Shown here piece after piece: positions 8,924 through 18,193 of a DNA stretch of 64,000 nucleotides (its first letter is position 1; the number at the start of each line of letters is the position of its first letter). This stretch comes from Trinickia acidisoli (GTDB lineage Bacteria > Pseudomonadota > Gammaproteobacteria > Burkholderiales > Burkholderiaceae): assembly GCF_017315725.1 (NCBI RefSeq), contig NZ_JAFLRG010000002.1, positions 930,001 through 994,000 of the forward strand. The letters are read 5' to 3'. Position numbers and translations under genes: made by a program. The notes beneath the pieces are model-generated. The model had not been told where the DNA came from. It made no database searches and saw nothing but the letters and a program-made list of their open reading frames with translations.

Positions 8924-10114
8924 TTATTCCTGAGCGCGGCTCAAAAATTTGAATAGCGGATTTCCGCGAAAATTGAGCCGTCTCGACCAGCGGGGCGGTT
9001 CGTTCTTTTCAGGCATCGGTTGACCGATACGTGCGTAGAAGATGTCTTCCGGCTGCACTTGATCCACCGTGTAGTTGATCAGCTTCGTAGCAATCTTGAT
9101 CGCGCCGTCCGCCTCCCTTTTTATCAGGAAGGTGTCGATGCCATCGGTTACCTGGTTGTGCATGATCTTCGGATCCCGGTAGGCCCAGCGCTCGGTCACC
9201 CACGTGCCCTCGGTGCCGGTTTCCCTGACGACCGTGTCGAACACGAGGTACTCGGTCGTCTTGAGCAAATGCGTTAGCCAGGCCGCGGACGTTTGAATGG
9301 CTTGCTCCCCGCGTGCGTTGAAATTGACTTCGCCCGTTAATGCGAACACCAGATCTTTCGAGTAGTTTCTTTCCAGATCCAGTGCGAGCAAGTCACCGCC
9401 GCATAGACGCAGGAGGATGTGCTCCCAGTACACTTCGCTGCCAGAACGTTCCCCTTCAGGCGGCAGATTCCCGCTGATCACGCTTTCGAGCGTTTTACGG
9501 CTCGGGCGGTCTGCCGGACTGTCGATGCTCGCGCAGAGCTTGTCGAACTCACCGCGCAGCCATGCCTCGCCCTCTGGCGTTTTCGGGTCGGTGATTTGAT
9601 GGGGCGCTTCGCCACGCAACGCTCCTACAATCTTGCGCAGCCGCTGTGCCAAGTCCGTGTCGGATATGTGGGCCTGGATCGCTTGAAATGTAGGATGTTG
9701 GCGCACAGCTTGGCGTGCATCGAATGCACGCTGCGCGAGCCTACTCTCGGGCGGAAGCGGGGTGCCTTGCCCGCCAGGCAAACGATCGGACCGCAGCATA
9801 ACGGCGATCGGCTCGCCTTGGGGCGCGGCTTCGGTGACCCTAGCGATGCTGGAACGGGCAGGCCCCACCGGGCCGCCAGGAAAAGACGCCCCCTCCCAAG
9901 CATTGAGGCCTGCTTGCGATTGTTCGGCAGGCAACTCGCTCGCCTCGGATTGGCTGCGTAGCAATCGACGACGGCGATTCAGCCGTTCGAGGAGAGGCGA
10001 GGATGCAGTCGGCTTCGGTGAAACCTCGGTGCGATCGTCGAGGGGCCGTGAGGATTCAGTCAAATTCTGAATTGCATCGTGGATTAGAGCTCCGATCGAA
10101 AGTCTTTCTGTCAT
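8924..10114 (-). CDS. Unrecognised protein behind a PIP box; candidate type III secretion effector
   Basis: 396 residues from ATG 10114 (TTG 10231 opens the frame but is unlikely). I do not recognise the family. The first roughly 130 residues are polar, rich in Ser, Pro, Arg and Gly (LLERLNRRRRLLRSQSEASE) and look disordered. From about residue 135 a globular region follows, with VRQHPTFQAIQAHISDTDLA, YWEHILLRLCGGDLLALDLE, VFDTVVRETGTEGTWVTERW and a basic tail. There is no signal peptide or membrane helix. A disordered N-terminus plus a globular body is usual for type III effectors. A perfect TTCGC-N15-TTCGC box lies upstream, and the leader is AT-rich. No secretion-system gene is in the window, so secretion is inferred. 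Confidence 0.6.
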   Translation of the reverse strand: MTERLSIGALIHDAIQNLTESSRPLDDRTEVSPKPTASSPLLERLNRRRRLLRSQSEASELPAEQSQAGLNAWEGASFPGGPVGPARSSIARVTEAAPQGEPIAVMLRSDRLPGGQGTPLPPESRLAQRAFDARQAVRQHPTFQAIQAHISDTDLAQRLRKIVGALRGEAPHQITDPKTPEGEAWLRGEFDKLCASIDSPADRPSRKTLESVISGNLPPEGERSGSEVYWEHILLRLCGGDLLALDLERNYSKDLVFALTGEVNFNARGEQAIQTSAAWLTHLLKTTEYLVFDTVVRETGTEGTWVTERWAYRDPKIMHNQVTDGIDTFLIKREADGAIKIATKLINYTVDQVQPEDIFYARIGQPMPEKNEPPRWSRRLNFRGNPLFKFLSRAQE

Positions 10115-10194
10115 GATCTTATTCCGTGAGCTTTTATAGCTAGAACGGGAGCGCAAAAGCGCAATGGAATCGACGCAGCGTGTCTGATCAGACG

Positions 10195-10257
10195 ATGCTA
10201 AGAGCATGATCGAAGGGGTATTGCACACCAAAGCGAATCGAGATATTGCCGAGCGAA
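10195..10257 (-). promoter_or_regulatory. Perfect PIP/hrpII box with -10 element
   Basis: Read on the minus strand, TTCGC (10257-10253), 15 bases, TTCGC (10237-10233), then 33 bases to TAGCAT (10200-10195). This matches the plant-inducible-promoter box TTCGC-N15-TTCGC (also the hrpII pattern TTCG-N16-TTCG), normally followed about 30-32 bases on by YANNNT. Such boxes are bound by HrpX/HrpB AraC-type activators of Xanthomonas, Ralstonia and Burkholderia type III regulons. The only downstream gene is the protein starting at 10114, giving a leader of roughly 75 bases. Spacing to the -10 is one base over the usual range. Confidence 0.7.
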
Positions 10258-10406
10258 AATAATTAACGCATCATTTCATCGTTGCTTATTGAAGTATGAG
10301 ATATATTTTAATGATGAATGGTTTTTATAAAAACAGATAAAGCAATGCCAGTGAAGTTCAATTAATCAGGCGCTTGGACGCGATCGCCCCCTTCGGCAAT
10401 GCGATC

Positions 10407-11903
10407 TCATTGCCGACTGCTTGCCTGCTGATTCGACGGCTTGACGCCGTTCCACTGCCAACCGCCACCCAGGTTCTTGACGAGTCCGACGCTGCTTTGC
10501 ACGAGCAGCGAGCGCGTATCCTGCAGATTCTGGTCGGCTTGCAACAACGTAAGCTGCTGCGTCAGTAGGTTCAACTCGCTCGCCGTACCTGCCGAAAGCT
10601 GCGCCTTCTCGCTCGCGAACAGCGCCTGATTGCGTTGATAGATATTCGCGTAGGCATCCGCTTGGCGCGACAGATGCGTCCATGACGACAGACTGTCTTC
10701 GACGCTCTGGAACGCCGCGAGCACCGTCTGTCGATAATCGGCGACTTCCTCGTCGTAAGTCGCGCGCGCCCCGCGCACGGCTGCCGATCTCGCTCCGCCG
10801 TCGAACAATGTCGCTGCAAGATCGGGACCAAGCGTCCAGACACGGCTAGGCAATGAGAACAGATGCGCGAACGTATTGTGCGAAAAACCGCCTTCGGCGC
10901 TCAAATCGAGTATGGGGAAGAACGCTGCCTCGGCCACGCCGATCTTCGCGTTGGCCGCGGCCGCGGTGCGCTCGGCGGCAACTACGTCGGGGCGCCGCTC
11001 GAGCAGTTGCGAAGGCAGCGCGAGCGGCACGGCCGGCGTCTCGAACCGGTAGTCGAGCCGCGGCGCGAGCGCGAACACCGCCGGCGGCTCGCCGAGCAGC
11101 ACGGCGATCGCATGCTCGTCCTGCTCGCGCGACGTCTGCGTCGACTGCAACTCCGCGATCACGGCTTCGAGCGTGTCTTGAGCCACGAGCACGTCGTCGT
11201 TCGATGCGGTGCCTTGCGTATAGGCCGTGCGCGTGATGTCTAGAATCCGCTCATCGATGCTGCGCTGCTTCGTCAACGATGCGATGTCGAGATCGGCCTG
11301 CCGCAGCGCGAAATAATCCGTCACGACGCTCGCGGCAATCGACAGCCGCTCGCCCGCCAGTTGCGCATCGGTCGCCTGCGCGCTGGCCTTGCTCGACTCG
11401 ATCTCGCGCCGGATTTGCCCCCACAGATCGGGCTCCCAGCTTGCCGCCAGGTTCGCACTGACGACGTTGCGCACGCCCGTGCTGGTGCTGGTACTGCTCG
11501 TCACCGCGGCGGGCCCGCTGCCGCTGCGTGTAGCCGATAGCCCCGCCGAAACCACGGGGAAGAGCGAGGCCACGCTCGAATCGACACTCGCCTGCGCGAC
11601 GCGGTAGGCCGCCTCCGCGGCCGCGATCGACTGATTGGCATGCAGCGATTGTTCGACGAGCCCCGTCAGCGTGGGATCGCGATAGATCTCCCACCAGGTG
11701 CTCGACAGCGACGCCTGCGGATTGGCCTCGGCCCGCTGCCAATCGACCCCCTCCTTGAATGTGGCGGGAATCGCGACTGTCGGCGTGTGGTAGTCGGGGC
11801 CGACCGCGCAGCCGGCCAGGCACAGCAGCGCGATCGCCGCGCAGCAGCGGCGTACCGTGAAGCCGGGCCGCGCGCTTGCGAACGGGACAGGGGAGTTCGT
11901 CAT
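10407..11903 (-). CDS. RND efflux outer-membrane lipoprotein (NodT/OprM type), pump 1
   Basis: 498 residues with a signal sequence ending in the lipobox LCLAGC (lipidated Cys32), then AVGPDYHTP, which is characteristic of NodT-family factors. Two repeated OEP domains follow, with ASWEPDLWGQIRREIE, LLERRPDVVAAERTAAAANA and a final NLGGGW. It forms the trimeric outer-membrane channel of the tripartite pump encoded immediately upstream. Its ATG overlaps the stop of the second permease gene by four bases (ATGA), so translation is probably coupled. Last gene of a four-gene minus-strand operon. The stop codon sits inside a weak 8-bp hairpin. Confidence 0.92.
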   Translation of the reverse strand: MTNSPVPFASARPGFTVRRCCAAIALLCLAGCAVGPDYHTPTVAIPATFKEGVDWQRAEANPQASLSSTWWEIYRDPTLTGLVEQSLHANQSIAAAEAAYRVAQASVDSSVASLFPVVSAGLSATRSGSGPAAVTSSTSTSTGVRNVVSANLAASWEPDLWGQIRREIESSKASAQATDAQLAGERLSIAASVVTDYFALRQADLDIASLTKQRSIDERILDITRTAYTQGTASNDDVLVAQDTLEAVIAELQSTQTSREQDEHAIAVLLGEPPAVFALAPRLDYRFETPAVPLALPSQLLERRPDVVAAERTAAAANAKIGVAEAAFFPILDLSAEGGFSHNTFAHLFSLPSRVWTLGPDLAATLFDGGARSAAVRGARATYDEEVADYRQTVLAAFQSVEDSLSSWTHLSRQADAYANIYQRNQALFASEKAQLSAGTASELNLLTQQLTLLQADQNLQDTRSLLVQSSVGLVKNLGGGWQWNGVKPSNQQASSRQ

Positions 11904-14900
11904 GATGATGCTTCCTTCATACGACGGCGACGCAAACGTTGGTAAGCGCGGTCGAGCCAGAGATAGATGACGGGGGTCGTATAGAGCGTGAGCATCTGGC
12001 TGAACAGTAGCCCGCCGATGATGGAGATGCCGAGCGGCTTGCGGAATTCGGACCCGTAGCCGGAGCCGAACACGAGCGGCAGCGCGCCGAGGATGGCCGC
12101 GCTCGTCGTCATCATGATCGGGCGGAAGCGGATCAGGCAGGCGCGCGTGATGGCTTCGTCCGGCGGTAGCTTGCGCTCTCGCTCTTCGGTAATGGCGAAG
12201 TCGATCATCATGATCGCGTTCTTTTTGACGATGCCGATCAGCAGCACGACGCCCACGAGCGCGATGATCGAGAGTTGCGTGTGCGTAGCGAGCAACGCGA
12301 TCATTGCGCCGACGCCGGCCGAGGGCAGCGTCGAGAGAATCGTCAGCGGATGCATCAGGTTCTCGTAGAGCATGCCGAGCACGATATAGACGGACAAAAT
12401 CGCGGCGAGCACGAGCAGCGGCTCGCTCGCGACGGCCTGCTGGAATACCTGCGCCGTGCCCGCGAACTGGCCGACGATGCTGGCCGGCATCCGCAATTGC
12501 GCAACGGCCGCATCGACCTCGCGCGTGGCATCGCCGATCGAAGCGCCGGGCGCCAGGTTGAACGATGCGGTCACGGCCGGGAACGTGCCCTGATGGTTGA
12601 TCGAGATCGCCGTGCGGCCAATCGTGAAATGCGCCACGGCCGCGAGCGGCACGAGCGCTTGGCCGCTCGACAAGGCAGCCGTCGATGGCGTGCCGGCCGG
12701 CGCGCCCGTGCCGCTCGCCGCTTTCGGAAACAGCGCCGAACTCGCACTCGTTGCCGTGCCCGAGCCGCCCGTCGAGCCGCCCGCTGCCGCGCTCGGCGCG
12801 CCGGCCGGGACGTAGATGCCCTGCAGCGCAGCCGGATCGGTCCAATACTCAGGCGCGAGTTCCATCACAACGTGATATTGATTCGCCGATCGGTAAATCG
12901 TCGAGACCTGGCGCTGACCGAACGCATCGTAGAGCGCCTGGTCGATCGAATCGAAGTTCACACCGAGCCGTGCGGCCGTATCGCGACTCACCTCGACGCT
13001 CGCCTGCATGCTGTTGTCCTGCTGGTCCGTGTTGACGTCTTCGAGGATCGGGATCTTGCGCATCGCGGCTACGACCTTCGGCACCCAAGTGTCGAGCTCG
13101 CTTTGGTCGTCGGCCGTCATCGTGTACTGGTATTGCGCGGCGCTTTGTCGCCCGCCCACCGTGATGTCCTGGGACGACTGCAAATAGAGCCGCGCGCCGG
13201 GCACATCCGAGAGCTTGCGGCGTATCTGCGCGATGACGGTGTCGGCCGTCACCTTGCGCACGCCGAGCGGCTTCAGCGTCACGAACATGATCGCCGTGTT
13301 GATCGAATTGGTGCCGCCGATGAAGCCCCCGACCGCCTCCACGTTCGGGTTCTGCAGCACCTGCTGCGTGATCTTCGTGAACTTCTGCTGCATGAGCCGA
13401 TACGAGATGTTCTGCGAAGCCTGAATCGAGCCGATCAGGCGCCCCGTATCCTCCTGTGGGAAAAAGCCCTTCGGCACGATCACATAGAGCGTCACGCTCA
13501 GCACGATCACGAGGATCGTGACGATCCCCATCAGCGATGGGTGAACCATCACCCAATGCAGTGTGCGTGCATAGAAGCGGTGGAAGCGCGAATCCGGATA
13601 CTCGCCTTCGTTGTGCCCAGCATGCTCCTTGCGCAGCGCGACGCTAGATAGCATCGGCGTGACGGTCAGCGAAATTACCATCGAAGTCAGGATCGCCGCG
13701 GCGAGCGACACCGAAAATTCGCGGAAAAGGCGCCCGACGATACCGCCCATCAGCAGCAGCGGAATGAAGACGGCGACGAGCGAGATACTGATCGTCAGCA
13801 CCGTGAAGCCGACTTCGCGCACACCTTGCAGCGCGGCCAGCATGGGCGGCTCGCCGCGCTCGAGGTGCCGCATGATGTTCTCGACGACCACGATCGCATC
13901 GTCGACGACGAACCCGGTCGAGATCGTCAGCGCCATCAGCGAAAGGTTGTTCAGGCTGAAGCCGAGAAAGTACATCACGCCGAACGTGCCGAGCAGCGAG
14001 AGCGGCACGACGATGGCCGGCACGAGCGTCGCGCGCCAGTTGCGGAAGAAGACGAACGTGACCGCGGTGACGAGCAGGATCGAGATCATGAGCGTGATCT
14101 CGACTTCGATCAGCGAAGCGCGGATCGTCGTCGTGCGGTCCATCAGAATGTTGAGCTTGATGGTCGGCAGGATCGACGACTCGAGATACGGCAGTTCGGC
14201 CTTGACGTTATTGACCGTATCGATGACGTTGGCGCCGGGCTCTTTGTAGATGATCAGCAGCACCGCGGGCTTGGCGTTCGAAAGCCCGTAGTTCTCGAGG
14301 TTCTCGACGTCCTGGCGCACGTAGCCGAGATCGGAGATGTGCACCACATCGTTGCCCGACGCCCGGACAACTAGGGGCCCATAGTTAGCCTCGTTGTAGA
14401 GCATGTCGTTCGCGCCGATCGTATAGCCGACCCCGCCGAGCGCGGCCGTGCCCTTCGGCAAGTCGACGTTTGCAGCCGCGATGACACTACGGACTTGCTC
14501 GAGGCTGATGCCGTAATGGCTCAAGCGATCGGGGTTCAGTTCGACACGCACGGCAGGCAGCGCACCGCCGCCGACCGTCACGTCGCCGACGCCGGGCGTC
14601 TGCAGCAGCTTTTGCTGGAGGACGGTGGACGCGGCGTCGTAGAGCTGCCCGCGCGTGGCCGAATCGGAAGTCAGGCTGACGATCAGGATCGGCGCATCGG
14701 CCGGATTGACCTTGCGATAGGTCGGATTGCCGTCGAGGTTCGCGGGCAGATTCGTGCGTGCCGCGTTGATCGCAGCCTGCACGTCGCGCGCCGCGCCGTC
14801 GATGTTGCGGTTCAGGTCGAACTGCATCGTGATGCGCGTCGCGCCGAGCGAGCTGACCGAGGTCATCTGCGTGATCCCGGCAATCTGCCCGAACTGGCGC

Positions 14901-15103
14901 TCGAGCGGCGTTGCCACCGAGGTCGCCACGGTGTTCGGATCGGCGCCGGGCAGGTGCGCGGTCACGTTGATGGTCGGGAAGTCGACCTCGGGCAATGGCG
15001 CGACGGGCAGCAGCTTGAACGCGAGCATGCCGAAGAGCGCGATGCCGATCGCGAACAGCGTGGTCGCGATCGGGCGCCGGACGAACGGCTCGGACAGGTT
15101 CAT
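11900..15103 (-). CDS. mdtC: RND efflux inner-membrane permease, MdtC-like, pump 1
   Basis: 1067 residues with the twelve-helix RND layout starting MNLSEPFVRRPIATTLFAIG. The proton-relay aspartates are in helix 4 (GFVVDDAIVVVEN) and the paired lysine is in helix 10 (LIGIVKKNAIMMIDFA). It sits downstream of an MdtB-like permease and is probably its heteromeric partner, as in E. coli MdtBC. Unusual for MdtC, a Ser/Gly/Ala-rich low-complexity stretch lies in the second periplasmic domain (about residues 765-813). The same position is expanded in the MdtC-like protein of pump 2. Start overlaps the stop of the preceding permease gene by four bases. Substrates are unknown; homologues handle bile salts and novobiocin-like drugs. 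Confidence 0.92.
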   Translation of the reverse strand: MNLSEPFVRRPIATTLFAIGIALFGMLAFKLLPVAPLPEVDFPTINVTAHLPGADPNTVATSVATPLERQFGQIAGITQMTSVSSLGATRITMQFDLNRNIDGAARDVQAAINAARTNLPANLDGNPTYRKVNPADAPILIVSLTSDSATRGQLYDAASTVLQQKLLQTPGVGDVTVGGGALPAVRVELNPDRLSHYGISLEQVRSVIAAANVDLPKGTAALGGVGYTIGANDMLYNEANYGPLVVRASGNDVVHISDLGYVRQDVENLENYGLSNAKPAVLLIIYKEPGANVIDTVNNVKAELPYLESSILPTIKLNILMDRTTTIRASLIEVEITLMISILLVTAVTFVFFRNWRATLVPAIVVPLSLLGTFGVMYFLGFSLNNLSLMALTISTGFVVDDAIVVVENIMRHLERGEPPMLAALQGVREVGFTVLTISISLVAVFIPLLLMGGIVGRLFREFSVSLAAAILTSMVISLTVTPMLSSVALRKEHAGHNEGEYPDSRFHRFYARTLHWVMVHPSLMGIVTILVIVLSVTLYVIVPKGFFPQEDTGRLIGSIQASQNISYRLMQQKFTKITQQVLQNPNVEAVGGFIGGTNSINTAIMFVTLKPLGVRKVTADTVIAQIRRKLSDVPGARLYLQSSQDITVGGRQSAAQYQYTMTADDQSELDTWVPKVVAAMRKIPILEDVNTDQQDNSMQASVEVSRDTAARLGVNFDSIDQALYDAFGQRQVSTIYRSANQYHVVMELAPEYWTDPAALQGIYVPAGAPSAAAGGSTGGSGTATSASSALFPKAASGTGAPAGTPSTAALSSGQALVPLAAVAHFTIGRTAISINHQGTFPAVTASFNLAPGASIGDATREVDAAVAQLRMPASIVGQFAGTAQVFQQAVASEPLLVLAAILSVYIVLGMLYENLMHPLTILSTLPSAGVGAMIALLATHTQLSIIALVGVVLLIGIVKKNAIMMIDFAITEERERKLPPDEAITRACLIRFRPIMMTTSAAILGALPLVFGSGYGSEFRKPLGISIIGGLLFSQMLTLYTTPVIYLWLDRAYQRLRRRRMKEASS

Positions 15104-18100
15104 TGCGCGTCGCTCCGCGGCTCGACGCGTGGGCGTGAGGTGCTTTCGATGCGATGCAGCGCAAGGTACATCACGGGTGTCGAGAACAGCGTCAACAACT
15201 GGCTCACTGCGAGCCCGCCGATGATCGCGATACCGAGCGGCTGACGCAGCTCGGCCCCCATGCCCGTGCCGAACGCGAGCGGCACCGCGCCGAAGAGCGA
15301 GGCCATCGTCGTCATCAGAATCGGCCGGAACCGTAGCTCGGCCGCGCGGCGGATCGCATCGATCGCCGAGAGTCCTTCGTTGCGCTCGAGATCGAGCGCG
15401 AAGTCGATCATCATGATCGCGTTCTTCATGACGATACCGATCAACAGCACGATGCCGATCAGGCCGATGATGTCGAACTGCGTGCCCGTCAACACGAGTG
15501 CGCCGAGCGCACCGAGCGCGGCCGAGGGCAGCGTCGAGAGGATCGTCACCGGATGGATGAAGCTCTCGTAAAGAATGCCGAGCATCAGATAGACGACGAT
15601 GATCGCCGCCGCCACGAGAAACGCTTCGTTCGAGAGCGAGGACTGGAACGTCGCCGCCGAGCCTTCGAGCGAAGCCTGTACCGAGGCCGGTAGGCCGATG
15701 CGCTGCTCGACGTCGGTCAGATGCGAAAGCGCCGTGCCAAGCGAGTAGCCGGACCCGAGGTTGAACGAAACGTCGGCATAGGGAAACTGGCCCTGGCGAT
15801 CGATCATCACGGGCATCGGCACGATCTTCACGCGCGCCATGGTCGCGAGCGGCGCAACGCCGCCCGACGATGTATCGACGTAGAGGTTGTCGAGCAGATG
15901 GGCCGGGTCGCTCGACGTGCTGTCCGCGGTCAGCACGACATGGTACTGGTTGAGCTGCGTGTAGATCGTCGAGACCTGGCGCTGACCGAACGCGTCGTAG
16001 AGCACGTCGTCGATCGCCTGCGGCGTAACGCCGAGCCGCGAGGCGCTCGCGCGGTCGAACGTCAGCTCGATCTGATTGCCCTTCTGAAGCGACTGGCTCT
16101 GCACGTCGGCGAACGCCGGATCTTGGCGCAGCGCGGCAATCAGCTTGCCGGCCCAGAGATCGAGCGTGGCTGAATCGGTCGACTGCAAGCCGATCCGATA
16201 GCTCGTCGTCGACACGGTGTCATCGAGCGTCAAGTCCTGCACCGGATGGAGGAACAAACGCATACCCGACTCGCTCGCCGTCGAATCCGACAAGCGCCGG
16301 ATCACCTCGGCTGCTCGGTCGCGGTCGCCCACGTCCTTGAGGTTGATCAGAATCGTGCCCTGGTTCAGCGACGGGCTCGTCTGATTGATACCGATGAACG
16401 ACGACAAACTCGCGACGGCCGGGTCCTTGAGGACCTGACGAACCAGTTGCTCTTGCTTCTGGACCATGTGCGGGAACGAGATGCCGGGCGCCGCCTGCGA
16501 GATTCCTTCGAGGAGCCCCGTGTCCTGCTCGGGGAAAAAGCCCTTCGGCATTGCATAGAGGATCGCGAACGTCAGCCCGGCCGTCACCGCGAGCGAGACG
16601 AGCGTGGCCACACGATGCTCGAGCACCCACCCGAGCGCCTTCACGTACTGCGCGTTGATGCGATCGAAGAAGTCGGCGCGGTGCTGCTCGCTCGCATGTT
16701 CGTCATGCGGCTTGAACATGCGCGAGCACATCATCGGCGTGAGCGTCAGCGAAACGAACGCGGAGATCACGATCGCAATCGCGAGCGTCAGCGCAAACTC
16801 GCGGAAGAGCCGCCCGACCACGTCGCCCATGAAGAGCAGCGGAATCATCACGGCGATCAACGAAACCGACAGCGAGATAATCGTGAAGCCGATCTGCTTC
16901 GCCCCCTTGAGCGACGCCTCGAGCGGCGTCAAACCCATTTCGAGGTAGCGCGAGATGTTCTCGATCATCACGATCGCATCGTCGACGACGAAGCCGGTGG
17001 CCACCGTCAGCGACATCAGCGTGAGATTGTTCAGCGAGAACCCGAGCGCATAGGCAATCGCGAGCGTGCCGATCAACGAAAGCGGGACCGTTACGGCCGG
17101 AATGACGGTGGCGGCGATCTTGCGCAGAAAGATGAAGATGACCATGACGACGAGCGCGACCGCGACGGCCAGCTCGTATTCGACGTCTTTCACCGAGGCG
17201 CGGATCGTTTGCGTGCGGTCGGTCAGCACGTCGACCTTCAGCGTACCCGGCAGGCTCGCGCGCAGTTGCGGCAGCAGCTTCTGTACGCGATCGACGACGT
17301 CGATGACGTTCGCACCCGGTTGACGCTGTATGTTGAGAACGATCGACGGCTTGTCGTTGGTCCAAGCGGCCTGCCGCAAGTCTTCGGCGCCATTGACGGC
17401 CTTCGCGACCTGCGAGAGCCGGATCGGCGCGCCGTTCTTGTAGGCGATCACGAGATCGGTATAGTCGTCGGCCGACTGTAGCTGGTCGTTCGCGCCGATC
17501 GAGTACGACTGGAACGGACCATCGAGATTGCCTTTCGCCTGGTTGACGTTGGCATCCGCGAGCGCCGTGCGCACATCGTCGAGCGACATTCCGAGCGCGT
17601 TCAACGCGCCCGTGTTCGTCTCGATGCGCACGGCGGGGCGCTGCCCGCCGCTGATCGTCACGAGGCCCACGCCGGAAATCTGCGAGATCTTCTGCGCGAG
17701 ACGCGTATCGGCGAGGTCCTCGATCTTCGTGAGCGGCAGCGTGTCGGAGGTCAGCGACAAGGTCAGCACGGGCGCATCGGCCGGGTTCACCTTGCTGTAG
17801 ACAGGCGGGTAGGGCAGGTTGGCGGGCAAGTAGCTTGCCGATGCGTTGATCGCTGCCTGCACTTCCTGCTCGGCCACATCGAGCGATTCCGATAGATCGA
17901 ACTCGAGCGTGATCAGCGAGACGCCGTTCGAGCTGGTCGAGTTCATCGTCTTGAGGCCGGCCATTTCGCCGAGCTGCACTTCTAGCGGCGCGGTGATCGA
18001 CGAACTGACGACATCGGGCGCGGCACCCGGGTACTGCGTGTAGACCTGGATCGTCGGATAGTCGACTTCGGGCAGCGCCGAGACGGGCAGCAGGTGATAG

Positions 18101-18183
18101 CCGAGCAGGCCCGCGAGCAGCACTGCCACCATCAGCAGCGCCGTCGCGATCGGCCGTTCGATGAAAGGACGGGAGACGTTCAT
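15100..18183 (-). CDS. mdtB: RND efflux inner-membrane permease, MdtB-like, pump 1
   Basis: 1027 residues starting MNVSRPFIERPIATALLMVA; the frame stays open 21 codons upstream, but RND proteins begin at this point. Helix 4 has GFVVDDAIVMIEN and helix 10 has LIGIVMKNAIMMIDFALDLE, where the usual first lysine of a KKN triplet is Met but the conserved lysine remains. Pore and porter domains are complete. It lies 10 bases after the adaptor gene and overlaps the next permease by four bases. Two consecutive non-identical permeases argue for the MdtBC heterotrimer type rather than two separate pumps. Confidence 0.92.
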   Translation of the reverse strand: MNVSRPFIERPIATALLMVAVLLAGLLGYHLLPVSALPEVDYPTIQVYTQYPGAAPDVVSSSITAPLEVQLGEMAGLKTMNSTSSNGVSLITLEFDLSESLDVAEQEVQAAINASASYLPANLPYPPVYSKVNPADAPVLTLSLTSDTLPLTKIEDLADTRLAQKISQISGVGLVTISGGQRPAVRIETNTGALNALGMSLDDVRTALADANVNQAKGNLDGPFQSYSIGANDQLQSADDYTDLVIAYKNGAPIRLSQVAKAVNGAEDLRQAAWTNDKPSIVLNIQRQPGANVIDVVDRVQKLLPQLRASLPGTLKVDVLTDRTQTIRASVKDVEYELAVAVALVVMVIFIFLRKIAATVIPAVTVPLSLIGTLAIAYALGFSLNNLTLMSLTVATGFVVDDAIVMIENISRYLEMGLTPLEASLKGAKQIGFTIISLSVSLIAVMIPLLFMGDVVGRLFREFALTLAIAIVISAFVSLTLTPMMCSRMFKPHDEHASEQHRADFFDRINAQYVKALGWVLEHRVATLVSLAVTAGLTFAILYAMPKGFFPEQDTGLLEGISQAAPGISFPHMVQKQEQLVRQVLKDPAVASLSSFIGINQTSPSLNQGTILINLKDVGDRDRAAEVIRRLSDSTASESGMRLFLHPVQDLTLDDTVSTTSYRIGLQSTDSATLDLWAGKLIAALRQDPAFADVQSQSLQKGNQIELTFDRASASRLGVTPQAIDDVLYDAFGQRQVSTIYTQLNQYHVVLTADSTSSDPAHLLDNLYVDTSSGGVAPLATMARVKIVPMPVMIDRQGQFPYADVSFNLGSGYSLGTALSHLTDVEQRIGLPASVQASLEGSAATFQSSLSNEAFLVAAAIIVVYLMLGILYESFIHPVTILSTLPSAALGALGALVLTGTQFDIIGLIGIVLLIGIVMKNAIMMIDFALDLERNEGLSAIDAIRRAAELRFRPILMTTMASLFGAVPLAFGTGMGAELRQPLGIAIIGGLAVSQLLTLFSTPVMYLALHRIESTSRPRVEPRSDAQ

Positions 18184-18193
18184 CGGGCAATGA

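Noticed and set aside
10393..10416. Hairpin TCGGCAAT/ATTGCCGA at the end of pump 1 operon as terminator
   Set aside because: Only 8 bp, overlaps the stop codon of the lipoprotein gene and has no T-run; too weak to list.
10410..12845. 812-codon frame joining permease-antisense-like sequence to the NodT lipoprotein
   Set aside because: The part upstream of 11903 is a shadow of the MdtC-like gene; the signal peptide and lipobox begin at ATG 11903.
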